NCBI GenBank assembly: GCA_964577825.1
Contig: CAZOBJ010000147.1
Span: 1-6,294 of the forward strand
DNA length: 6,294 nucleotides
DNA from: CAZOBJ01 sp964577825
GTDB lineage: Bacteria; Planctomycetota; SZUA-567; JAFGNG01
Direction: 5' to 3'
Below are positions 1-5,790 of this stretch, in pieces; positions within the stretch are counted from its first letter, which is position 1, and every line of letters starts with the position of its first letter. The notes under the pieces are model-generated. The model saw only the letters and a program-made list of their open reading frames with translations. It ran no database searches and had not been told where the DNA came from. A program made the position numbers and the translations under genes.

Positions 1-84
1 GCGGCCGGCTCGGGCGTTTCCTGCATGGAATGGGCACGCTGGCGGGCACACCCGCGTTGACCGTCTTTCGCAACCTCTTGGCCG

Positions 85-157
85 GGCACGTCGTTAGGTG
101 TATCCGGTCCGGGGACTTCTAATCCCCAGGTCGCAGGTTCGAATCCTGCCGAGGGTA
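85..157 (+). tRNA. tRNA-Arg(TCT)-like sequence, only the 3' half folds
   Basis: The 3' half is canonical. The anticodon stem GGGGA/TCCCC (111-115/123-127) closes the loop CTTCTAA with anticodon TCT at 118-120. A 5-base variable region follows, then a perfect T arm (133-137/145-149, loop TTCGAAT), a 3' acceptor strand CGAGGGT (150-156) and discriminator A157. CCA is not encoded; CCG follows. The 5' half fails: no ACCCTCG-like acceptor strand occurs at the expected place (only TCG at 91-93 could pair with CGA at 150-152), no D stem can be formed, and the D-arm interval is about two bases short. It is therefore probably a decayed tRNA gene, or the 3' fragment left at an integration site, and not a working tRNA. 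The 5' boundary given is where a normal tRNA would begin. Confidence 0.55.
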
Positions 158-253
158 CCGACTTCATACTCCCCGAGGCGACCGCTGAGCAGCCGGCCAC
201 CGTTCGGGCCGTGTAACCTGCGCTGCAAGCCGTGCTCAAGAGGAGCGTTCCGG

Positions 254-2076
254 ATGACCATCCCTCGCAGCGAATATCCTCGACCCCAGTTTGTGCGCAA
301 CGAGTGGGCTTGCCTCAATGGCCCCTGGTCCTTCGCCGTCGACCCCGGCGACTCGGGCCGCGAGCGAGGCCTGGTCGAGCGAGCCTACGAGCAGGAGATC
401 CTGGTGCCCTTCTGCCCCGAATCCAAGCTCTCCGGCATCGGCAACACCGACTTCTTGAACGCGGTCTGGTACCGCAGAGATGTGACGGCGCCGGCCGCGT
501 GGGCGAGCAGGGACGTGTGGGTCCATTTCCAGGCCGTGGACTACGACGCCACCGTGTTCGTGAACGCGAACGAGGTCTGCCGCCATCGCGGCGGATGGAC
601 GCCCTTCTCCTGCAACCTCGCGCCACTCGTCAGGCCGGGCGAGACCTTCGCCCTGACGGTCCGTGCTCGCGACGACCACCGTGCGCACACCCCCAAGGGC
701 AAACAGGCCAGCAGCTACAAGAACCGCGGCTGCCACTACACCCGCACCACCGGCATCTGGCAGACCGTGTGGATGGAGCCCTTGGCCAGGGTCCATATGC
801 GGCGGCCTCGCATCATGCCGGACCTGGCGGCGGGCGCGTTCCATCTCACCGTACCGCTCAGTCAAAACCGACCCGGGCCATGCTCGAAGCAGAACTGCAC
901 AACGGACACGGGCAGGGGGCAGACTCCGTCCTGGAGACCCAGACCGCCGCTGCCGACAGCGGCCTGAGCGCGAGCCTTACCCTCACCGTGCCTCCAGACC
1001 ATCGCAGGCCGTGGGCGCCGGGCCGCGGCGAGCTCTACGACATTGTGCTGCGCCTGCGCGCGGCCGACGGCACGATCCTGGACGAGGCGACGACCTACGC
1101 GGGGCTGCGCGCCGTCGCCATCGACGGACGGCGCAACCTTATCAATGGAAAACCCGTGTTCCAGCGCCTGGTCCTGGACCAGGGCTACTACCCGGACGGC
1201 ATCCTGACTGCGCCCTCCGAGCAGGCCCTTGTGCGCGATATCGAGCTGAGCATGGATGCCGGGTTCAACGGCGTCCGGCTGCACCAGAAGGTCTTTGAGG
1301 AGCGCTTTCTGTATCACTGCGACCGGCTCGGCTACCTGGCATGGGGCGAGTTCGGCGACTGGTTCAGCAACCTCCAGACGGACGGGGAGCCTCTGCGCAG
1401 CCACCATGCAGCGGCCTACGACAGCACGTACATCACCCAGTGGCTGGAGGTGCTGGAGCGCGACGTCAGCCACCCGGCCATCATCGGCTGGTGCCCGCTT
1501 AACGAGACGCGTCAGGGACGCCGCGATGCAATCACCCGGCTCGACGACTGCACGCGCGGCCTGTTCCTGGCGACCAAGGCCATGGACCCCGCGCGCCCGG
1601 TGCTCGACACCTCGGGCTACACGCACCGGCTCAACGAGAGTGACGTGTGCGACAGCCACGACGCCCCCCAGGATCCGGCCCGATTCGCCGAACACCACGC
1701 CGGGCTCGCGCATGGCGCCCCGTATGTCAACAGCCGGGCTTCGATCGCGAGCGTCCCGTATGCCGGCCAGCCGTACTTTGTCAGCGAATTCGGGGGCACC
1801 AGGTGGAACCCGCACGCTGCACCGGACAAAGACGGCTGGGGCTACGGACAGACCCCGGAGACCATCGAGGAGTTCTACGCGCGATTCGAGAACCTGTGCG
1901 CGGTGCTGCTCGACAACAAGGACATGTTCGGTTACTGCTACGTCCAGCTCACCGATGTGTTCCAGGAGCAAAACGGCATCTACACGTTCGACCGTCAGCC
2001 CAAGTTCGACCTGGCTCGCATTCGACGCGCCCAGAGCCGTCCGGCGGCATACGAACGGCCGACGACCGACGCCTAG
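254..2076 (+). CDS. Glycoside hydrolase family 2 enzyme (beta-galactosidase/glucuronidase-like), split by a frameshift
   Basis: This would hydrolyse a terminal beta-glycosidic bond with retention; the sugar cannot be told from the sequence. Restoring one base near 864-867 gives about 607 residues, a normal GH2 length. Domains: an N-terminal jelly-roll sugar-binding domain (about 1-177, with HFQAVDYDATVFVN at 91-104 and TTGIWQTVWMEP at 165-176), an immunoglobulin-like domain (about 178-285), and a TIM barrel. The acid/base is Glu418 in GWCPLNE and the nucleophile is Glu512 in VSEFGG, with spacing usual for GH2. No signal peptide is visible, so a cytoplasmic enzyme is likely. The start at 254 follows AAGAGGAG (238-245) with 8 bases of spacing; longer upstream frames run through the tRNA-like sequence. 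Residues 1-204 are in one frame and the rest, including both catalytic residues, in another. As written the catalytic domain is not joined to the start codon. The gene stands alone, followed by a hairpin. Confidence 0.88.
864..867 (+). other. Frameshift site in the GH2 gene (AAAA tract)
   Basis: Upstream the GH2 protein reads in the frame starting at 254 (FHLTVPLSQ, ending near 865). Downstream it continues in the frame that reads PTRAMLEAELH from 868. One extra A in this four-A run gives LSQKPTRAMLEAEL and restores a continuous protein. Without it the first frame stops at 967 after about 34 out-of-frame codons. The exact base could lie a few positions to either side. A real mutation and a sequencing or assembly indel cannot be told apart here. 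A programmed frameshift is unlikely because no slippery heptamer or downstream structure is evident. Confidence 0.8.
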
Positions 2077-2106
2077 GGCCCTGGTCCTCTACGGGTCCGT
2101 CTTGTC

Positions 2107-2124
2107 GGCGCGCCACGGCGCGCC
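2107..2124 (+). terminator. Possible terminator hairpin after the GH2 gene
   Basis: GGCGCGC (2107-2113) pairs with GCGCGCC (2118-2124) around the four-base loop CACG, 31 bases after the stop codon. No T tract follows (CTCTCG), so intrinsic termination is uncertain. The hairpin consists of two copies of the palindrome GGCGCGCC separated by AC. Confidence 0.35.
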
Positions 2125-2352
2125 CTCTCGATCGCCTGGGCGCACCCAACGTTGACACAGGGCAGCACAAGCGCGAGCCGATCGCGGCTTTCGCGTGCGG
2201 CCTCTGCGGCCCGCCTCCATACCCCTTGTCCTGCGGTGCAGAGGCCCAACTCCCAAGCCCAGGGCCCGAAAAGCTTCGGCCAGGTCCAAACGGTCGGCAG
2301 GCCCCCGTCGCACTCGCACACCTGGAGGCCCCAGCGGCTGACCAATCGAAGA

Positions 2353-2385
2353 CGCCCCGGCACGTTCACGGGACCGGCCGGGGCG
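2353..2385 (-). terminator. Possible terminator hairpin downstream of tRNA-Thr
   Basis: An 8-bp perfect stem, CGCCCCGG (2353-2360) with CCGGGGCG (2378-2385), and a 17-base loop begin 10 bases beyond the tRNA 3' end on the minus strand. The bases after it in that direction (TCTTCG) are only weakly T-rich. The position fits a transcription end or processing structure. Confidence 0.4.
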
Positions 2386-2394
2386 CAGGTATGC

Positions 2395-2469
2395 TGGAGC
2401 CACCCGTCGGACTCGAACCGACGACCTGTGCTTTACGAAAGCACTGCTCTACCACTGAGCTAGGGTGGC
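2395..2469 (-). tRNA. tRNA-Thr(CGT)
   Basis: Read on the minus strand it forms a complete cloverleaf. Acceptor GCCACCC pairs with GGGTGGC, the D arm is GCTC/GAGC, the anticodon stem GTGCT/AGCAC closes loop TTCGTAA with anticodon CGT, the variable region is AGGTC, and the T arm is GTCGG/CCGAC with loop TTCGAGT. The discriminator is T and CCA is encoded (2395-2397). It decodes the threonine codon ACG. A candidate promoter lies at 2485-2513. The gene is transcribed divergently from gap. Confidence 0.95.
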
Positions 2470-2484
2470 GCGATGCACCCCTAT

Positions 2485-2513
2485 ACTTTACTGTCGTGCG
2501 CACGCGGGCGCAA
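2485..2513 (-). promoter_or_regulatory. Candidate sigma-70-type promoter for tRNA-Thr
   Basis: On the minus strand TTGCGC (2508-2513) and TAAAGT (2485-2490) are separated by exactly 17 bases, and the -10 ends 15 bases before the mature tRNA. Both hexamers depart from consensus, so the support is the spacing and position more than the sequence. Confidence 0.35.
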
Positions 2514-2534
2514 GGGCACCATGCAAAATGCAAA

Positions 2535-2567
2535 ATCCGCGGCGCGGAACCTGGGGGCGCAGCGGAT
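2535..2567. repeat. Inverted repeat between the divergent tRNA-Thr and gap promoters
   Basis: ATCCGC (2535-2540) pairs with GCGGAT (2562-2567). After one mismatch, GCGC (2542-2545) pairs with GCGC (2557-2560), leaving an 11-base loop. It lies between the two outward-facing promoters. It could be a protein-binding dyad or a relic terminator; nothing in the sequence decides between these. Confidence 0.4.
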
Positions 2568-2608
2568 CTTCGCGGAGGCCCTGCGGACCTGTCTAACCGG
2601 GAATTCGC

Positions 2609-2636
2609 TTGACTCGCGCCCGATTGCGCCCATAAT
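2609..2636 (+). promoter_or_regulatory. Candidate promoter of gap
   Basis: TTGACT (2609-2614) and CATAAT (2631-2636) are separated by 16 bases, and each differs from the sigma-70 consensus at one position. Transcription would start near 2643, giving a leader of about 110 bases before the gap start codon. Confidence 0.6.
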
Positions 2637-2647
2637 ACCGCCGACGC

Positions 2648-2698
2648 TGGCCGCAAGCCGGCGGCCACGAAACGGAAGTGCCCGCTGGCGCGGCACTT
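2648..2698 (+). promoter_or_regulatory. Two consecutive hairpins in the gap leader
   Basis: TGGCCGC (2648-2654) pairs perfectly with GCGGCCA (2661-2667) around a six-base loop. Eight bases later AAGTGCC (2676-2682) pairs with GGCACTT (2692-2698) around a nine-base loop. Both lie between the predicted transcription start and the ribosome-binding site. They could affect mRNA stability or be regulatory; no known riboswitch class is recognised. Confidence 0.4.
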
Positions 2699-2753
2699 GT
2701 GGCTGAAAGTCGCTGGGCGGCAAACCAAGGCTCAAATGGAAGGAGACGCGCAC

Positions 2754-3782
2754 ATGGCCGTTACCGTGGGGATCAATGGGTTCGGACGCATCGGCAAGCT
2801 GGTGTTCACCGCCATGGTGGAGCAAGGCGGATTCGAGGTCAAGGCGGTCAACGACCTCGCCCCGCCCGAGACCTTGGCGCACCTCTTGAAGTTCGACACC
2901 GCGCACGGCAAGTTCCCCGGCGAGGTGGCCGTAGACGGTGACGCCCTGGTGGTGAACGGGGCCAAGATCCCGGTCCTGTCCGAGAAGGACCCGGCCCAGC
3001 TCGGATGGAGCGACCGCGGCGCGGACTACGTGGTCGAGTCCACGGGGGTCTTTCGCAAGCGCAAGGAGGGGGACAAACCCGGGTACGACAGCCACCTGGA
3101 CGCCGGGGCCAAGCGGGTGCTCCTGACCGTGCCCGCGCGGGACGAGATCGACATGATGGTCGTGCTGGGCGTGAACAACGACATGCTCAAGCCCGAGCAC
3201 AAGTGCGTGTCCAATGCGTCCTGCACCACGAACTGCCTCGCCCCCGTGGCCAAGGTGCTCCACGACGGCTGGGGCATCGAGCAGGGGCTCATGACCACGG
3301 TGCACGCCTACACCAACGACCAGGGCATTGTGGACGGCATCCACAAGGACCTGCGCCGCGCGCGCGCGGGCGCGCAGAACATCATCCCCACCACCACCGG
3401 CGCGGCCAAGGCCGTGGGCAAGGTGATCCCGGACCTGAACGGCAAGATGAACGGCACGGCCCTGCGCGTGCCGGTCATGGCCGGGAGCCTCGTGGACCTG
3501 ACCGCGACGCTCGCCAAGGACGCCGACGAACAGGCCGTGAACGCCGCCATGGAAAAGGCCGCCAAGGGCCCCATGCAGGGGTTCCTCGAGTACACCGAAG
3601 ACCCGATCGTGAGCTCCGACGTCATCCACAATCCCGCGAGCTCCATCTTCGACGCGGAGAACACCATGATGATCGGCAAGCGCTTCGTGAAGGTCATGTC
3701 CTGGTACGACAACGAGTGGGGGTACTCGAACCGGGTGGTGGACCTCCTGCGCCTCATGGCCGAGCAGGACGGCGCAGCCTAG
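2754..3782 (+). CDS. gap: Glyceraldehyde-3-phosphate dehydrogenase, type I
   Basis: This cytoplasmic glycolytic enzyme oxidises and phosphorylates glyceraldehyde 3-phosphate to 1,3-bisphosphoglycerate with NAD(P). The 342 residues match the family. The dinucleotide-binding motif GINGFGRIG is at 6-14 and the coenzyme-ribose aspartate is Asp34 in VND, pointing to NAD. The catalytic Cys157 lies in SNASCTTNC and His184 in TVHAYTNDQ, with the usual spacing of 27. IIPTTTGAAKAVG and SWYDNEWGYSNRV are also present. The start at 2754 follows GGAAGGAG (2738-2745) with 8 bases of spacing; in-frame GTG 2697 and ATG 2736 lie before or at that site and are less likely. Two details are uncommon: about five extra residues before DAGAKRV, and Gly195-Ile196 where the well-studied NAD-specific Bacillus enzyme has Leu-Pro. 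The gene stands alone, with its own promoter and terminator and no pgk or tpi beside it. Confidence 0.97.
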   Translation: MAVTVGINGFGRIGKLVFTAMVEQGGFEVKAVNDLAPPETLAHLLKFDTAHGKFPGEVAVDGDALVVNGAKIPVLSEKDPAQLGWSDRGADYVVESTGVFRKRKEGDKPGYDSHLDAGAKRVLLTVPARDEIDMMVVLGVNNDMLKPEHKCVSNASCTTNCLAPVAKVLHDGWGIEQGLMTTVHAYTNDQGIVDGIHKDLRRARAGAQNIIPTTTGAAKAVGKVIPDLNGKMNGTALRVPVMAGSLVDLTATLAKDADEQAVNAAMEKAAKGPMQGFLEYTEDPIVSSDVIHNPASSIFDAENTMMIGKRFVKVMSWYDNEWGYSNRVVDLLRLMAEQDGAA

Positions 3783-3821
3783 GCACTCTCCTGCGTCACC
3801 GATCCCATGCAGACCCCGGAG

Positions 3822-3858
3822 GGCGCCGGGCCGGACGGTCCGGCGCCTTCGGCTTTGT
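3822..3858 (+). terminator. Terminator of gap
   Basis: An 11-bp stem (3822-3832 with 3837-3847; ten Watson-Crick pairs and one G-T) closes the tetraloop GGAC, 39 bases after the gap stop. TTCGGCTTTG follows, a weak T-rich tail. This is a likely intrinsic terminator separating gap from the prepilin-like genes. Confidence 0.65.
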
Positions 3859-3905
3859 CCGGAGCCAGGCACGAACGCTCGCCGCGAGGCATCCGAAAAA
3901 CTAAA

Positions 3906-3934
3906 TTGACAACCTCGCATAGGCCTTGTATAGG
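3906..3934 (+). promoter_or_regulatory. Promoter of the first prepilin-like gene
   Basis: A perfect -35 TTGACA (3906-3911) and TATAGG (3929-3934) are 17 bases apart, predicting a start near 3941 and a leader of about 86 bases. Upstream lie CGCGAGGC (3883-3890) and CGAAAA (3894-3899), both repeated ahead of the second prepilin-like gene. Confidence 0.7.
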
Positions 3935-3947
3935 AACTCCAGAGAAG

Positions 3948-3974
3948 GGCCCGCTCGATTGAAAGAGACGGGCC
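3948..3974 (+). promoter_or_regulatory. Leader hairpin of the first prepilin-like gene
   Basis: GGCCCG (3948-3953) pairs with CGGGCC (3969-3974); inside, CTC (3954-3956) can pair with GAG (3965-3967) past one bulged A. It begins about 7 bases after the predicted transcription start and leaves the ribosome-binding site AGGAGG (4017-4022) free. Confidence 0.4.
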
Positions 3975-4026
3975 GACTAGTCCGTTCCGCCCTCAACGCG
4001 CCGTACCCGGCGAGAGAGGAGGCCTT

Positions 4027-4644
4027 ATGCACAGGAAAGCCTTTACCCTGGTCGAATTGCTGGTGGTGATCGCCATTATCGCCGTCCTGGCCGGGTTGCT
4101 GCTGCCCGCCCTGCAGCAGGCCCGCAAGGCCGCCGACCGCGCCAGCTGCCTGTCGAATCTCAAGCAGATCGGCACCGGGCTCTCGCTGTACAGCAGCGAT
4201 TCCTTCTACGGCCAGATGCCGCCCATGGGCCCGATGGGCATGTACCCGAACGGCAAGCCCGCCTGCTATGGCTTGTATGACGGCGGTGACGGCACGGTCG
4301 GCGATGCCAAGGCATTCCGGTGCCCGAGCTCACCCGCGGACGGGTTCGAAGAGTGCCATTACCTGCGCACGGACTGGGACGCGCCGCACCTGCGGGCTGA
4401 TGTGGTGATCGCCGGGGACTACAATGACCCGAGCGAGGCGAGCAACGGCGCCTCCAACCACGGCCGGGAGGCCTATTGCCTCCTGTTCATGGACGGCCAC
4501 GCAATCGTCCACACGCCGGGCGTGAGCGGGGCGTCGAGCGTAAAGGGCGCCTGCTACGATGACGACGACATGTACCTGCCGGATGGATTGCCGTTCTTCG
4601 CCGGGACCGTGAGCACGCAGACCTGGCTCTATTGGAACGATTAG
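4027..4644 (+). CDS. Prepilin-type N-terminal cleavage/methylation protein, DUF1559/H-X9-DG-like
   Basis: A 205-residue pseudopilin-like protein. The leader MHRKA ends in Ala and is followed by FTLVELLVVIAI, the prepilin peptidase site with Glu at mature position 5. The hydrophobic helix spans about 6-28, so the product should be cut and N-methylated at the membrane with the rest outside the cytoplasm. A soluble domain follows, with FRCPSS (97-102), GFEECHYLR (106-114), VIAGDYNDP (127-135) and His145-X10-Asp156-Gly157. Family members usually have nine residues between His and Asp. Six cysteines are present. The start at 4027 follows AGGAGG with only 4 bases of spacing. It has its own promoter and is paralogous to the gene at 4947. 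Such proteins are abundant in Planctomycetota and Lentisphaerota; their exact roles are mostly unknown. No pilus or secretion machinery gene lies nearby. Confidence 0.9.
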   Translation: MHRKAFTLVELLVVIAIIAVLAGLLLPALQQARKAADRASCLSNLKQIGTGLSLYSSDSFYGQMPPMGPMGMYPNGKPACYGLYDGGDGTVGDAKAFRCPSSPADGFEECHYLRTDWDAPHLRADVVIAGDYNDPSEASNGASNHGREAYCLLFMDGHAIVHTPGVSGASSVKGACYDDDDMYLPDGLPFFAGTVSTQTWLYWND

Positions 4645-4720
4645 CCGAGAGCGGTTCGCCTGTGCCCTCCTGGCAAGTCCAGCAGCCGTGGCAAGCGCAG
4701 TTTCCGCCCCGTGAGGGCAT

Positions 4721-4768
4721 GAGGGCGCCCCTGGCGCCTCTCCTGTCAGCACTCGGCGTCCGGCCGAG
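4721..4768 (+). terminator. Hairpin pair, possible terminator of the first prepilin-like gene
   Basis: The first hairpin pairs GAGGGCGCC (4721-4729) with GGCGCCTC (4733-4740), with one bulged G and a three-base loop. The second pairs CTCGGC (4752-4757) with GCCGAG (4763-4768) around a five-base loop. Neither has a T tract, so termination could be factor-dependent or absent. Confidence 0.35.
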
Positions 4769-4819
4769 CCCATGTGCGCTCAGCCGCCCCCGCGAGGCCA
4801 AAGTCTTCGAAAAGGCGTT

Positions 4820-4848
4820 TGACAATCCCGCTGGAGCGGTGTATAAGG
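4820..4848 (+). promoter_or_regulatory. Promoter of the second prepilin-like gene
   Basis: A perfect -35 TTGACA (4820-4825), a 17-base spacer and TATAAG (4843-4848; five of six consensus bases) predict a start near 4855 and a leader of about 92 bases. The layout matches the promoter at 3906-3934, including the following A.C.CGC, TG directly before the -10, and upstream CGCGAGGC (4791-4798) and CGAAAA (4809-4814). Confidence 0.75.
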
Positions 4849-4870
4849 CTTGCAAAGACTGAGGGTGTAC

Positions 4871-4888
4871 TGCGCCAAAGGGGGCGCA
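4871..4888 (+). promoter_or_regulatory. Leader hairpin of the second prepilin-like gene
   Basis: TGCGCC (4871-4876) pairs perfectly with GGCGCA (4883-4888) around the six-base loop AAAGGG. It occupies a place in the leader similar to that of the hairpin in the first paralogue, though its sequence differs. Confidence 0.4.
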
Positions 4889-4901
4889 TGCGCTGATTCT
4901 A

Positions 4902-4914
4902 GATCGTATGCGAT
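4902..4914 (+). repeat. 13-base inverted repeat, left arm
   Basis: GATCGTATGCGAT in the leader of the second prepilin-like gene is the exact reverse complement of 5791-5803, just after that gene's stop. The core is itself a dyad (ATCG-N4-CGAT), so it could be a protein-binding site, or the arms could pair in the mRNA and bring its two ends together. Confidence 0.55.
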
Positions 4915-4946
4915 AGTATTGGGAACCGGGCGAGAAAGGAGGCTCC

Positions 4947-5774
4947 ATGAGAAACAAGGGCTTTACGTTGGTCGAGCTCTTGGTGGTGATCGCGATCATC
5001 GCCATCCTGGCCGGAATGCTGTTGCCTGCCCTCGAGGCTGCGCGCGAGGCCGCGCAACGTACTAGATGCGTTTCTAATTTGAAGGAAATCGGCAACGGCA
5101 TCGAAATCTATCGCGCCACCGGCTATCAGGGCGACTTCCCGTACCGAGGGCCCATGGGCATGCAGAACGCGGATGGGCCGGGTTATGACGAGGACGAGGA
5201 ATGGCCCGGTCCCATTGAGCCGGGGCAGCCGTACCCGGGCCTGGGGCTCTACAACAACGGGAACGGCGTTATCGCCGACATCGGGGTGTTCAAGTGCCCG
5301 AGCTCGAACGACGAGGGATTTGAGGAGTGTCACTACCTGCGCACGGGCTGCAACCTCGAGAATACCGTCCCTGGGGACCCGAGCCGTTACGCCCCCTGGA
5401 CCATCTCGAGTTGGCCGGGCGCCGGCTATGGCGGAGATGCGATGCCGCTAGTTGGCCCGCCGTACGTGTGGATTGCCCCGGATACGGCCCCGAACACGGT
5501 CATCGCCGGCGACTACGACGACCCGAACGGGATCGACACCGCGAGCAACCATCGGCGCATGGCCTGGACCTTCCTGTTCAAGGACGGGCATGTCGTCCTC
5601 CACAAGGCGGGCAAGTTCGCGAGCGCAAGCGCCATCAAGGGCGCGGCGGACCAAACCGACAACATGTACCTGTCCGACGGCTACTACTTCGGGTTCGTGC
5701 CCGGAGGCAGTGTACACTCGCCACCCGGTATGCCTATGTGCACCACGCAGACCTGGCTGCACCTGAACGACTGA
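4947..5774 (+). CDS. Prepilin-type N-terminal cleavage/methylation protein, DUF1559/H-X9-DG-like
   Basis: A 275-residue paralogue of the gene at 4027. Leader MRNKG is followed by FTLVELLVVIAI, a canonical prepilin peptidase site with Glu at mature position 5, and a hydrophobic helix at about 6-28. Conserved blocks are CVSNLKEIGNG (41-51), FKCPSS (115-120), GFEECHYLR (124-132), VIAGDYDDP (185-193) and His202-X10-Asp213-Gly214. The C-terminus TQTWLHLND parallels TQTWLYWND of the first gene. It is 70 residues longer, mainly from an acidic, proline-rich stretch near 75-98 and about 40 residues rich in Pro, Gly and Trp between 135 and 182. The start at 4947 follows AAAGGAGG with 4 bases of spacing, as in the first gene. 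It has its own promoter and a strong terminator. Probably a membrane-anchored, surface-exposed pseudopilin-like protein; partner and role unknown. Confidence 0.92.
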   Translation: MRNKGFTLVELLVVIAIIAILAGMLLPALEAAREAAQRTRCVSNLKEIGNGIEIYRATGYQGDFPYRGPMGMQNADGPGYDEDEEWPGPIEPGQPYPGLGLYNNGNGVIADIGVFKCPSSNDEGFEECHYLRTGCNLENTVPGDPSRYAPWTISSWPGAGYGGDAMPLVGPPYVWIAPDTAPNTVIAGDYDDPNGIDTASNHRRMAWTFLFKDGHVVLHKAGKFASASAIKGAADQTDNMYLSDGYYFGFVPGGSVHSPPGMPMCTTQTWLHLND

Positions 5775-5790
5775 ACGACCTACTGCCCGA

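Larger units (their letters stand above)
2077..2394. other. Intergenic region between the GH2 gene and tRNA-Thr
   Basis: No convincing gene lies here. The open frames that cross it run into the antisense of tRNA-Thr and have no protein-like composition. It holds a GC hairpin just after the GH2 stop (2107-2124), a weak hairpin at 2266-2279 (CCGAA/TTCGG, loop AAGC) and a longer hairpin downstream of tRNA-Thr on the minus strand (2353-2385). A TTGACA at 2152-2157 has no matching -10 element. Confidence 0.6.
4645..4946. other. Intergenic region between the two prepilin-like genes
   Basis: No gene is supported here; the short forward open frame at 4632-4862 overlaps the end of the first gene and the second promoter and resembles nothing. 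The region holds two hairpins that may end transcription (4721-4740 and 4752-4768), the promoter at 4820-4848, a leader hairpin at 4871-4888, one arm of the 13-base inverted repeat at 4902-4914, and the ribosome-binding site AAAGGAGG at 4935-4942. Confidence 0.65.

Noticed and set aside
57..106. TTGACC (57-62) and TTGGCC-N17-TATCCG (78-106) as promoters for the tRNA-like sequence
   Set aside because: The first has no -10 partner; the second would start transcription inside the anticodon arm.
98..253. Upstream extension of the GH2 reading frame
   Set aside because: It reads through the tRNA-like sequence (IPRSQVRILPRVP is a familiar false peptide from tRNA genes); the start at 254 has a clear ribosome-binding site.
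862..1971. 369-residue minus-strand open frame opposite the GH2 barrel
   Set aside because: Antisense to the conserved catalytic domain, with no recognisable motif or ribosome-binding site.
2107..2124. Two adjacent GGCGCGCC palindromes as a special site or cloning scar
   Set aside because: Such palindromes arise readily in DNA this GC-rich, and the flanks show no vector-like sequence; kept only as a possible terminator hairpin.
2152..2157. TTGACA in the intergenic region after GH2
   Set aside because: No -10-like hexamer lies 16 to 18 bases downstream and no forward gene follows.
2521..2534. Two tandem copies of ATGCAAA
   Set aside because: Only two 7-base units, with no sign of a larger repeat or function.
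1647..2612. Forward open frames running past the GH2 stop into the tRNA-Thr region
   Set aside because: They contain peptides such as PPVGLEPTTCALRK that are antisense translations of tRNA, and no homologous domain.
2481..3920. 479-residue open frame on the minus strand opposite gap
   Set aside because: It is antisense to a strongly conserved gene, runs through gap's promoter and terminator, and has the His/Val/Gly/Arg-rich make-up of high-GC shadow frames.
4632..4862. 76-residue forward open frame between the prepilin-like genes
   Set aside because: It overlaps the first gene's end and the second promoter, and has no ribosome-binding site or known motif.
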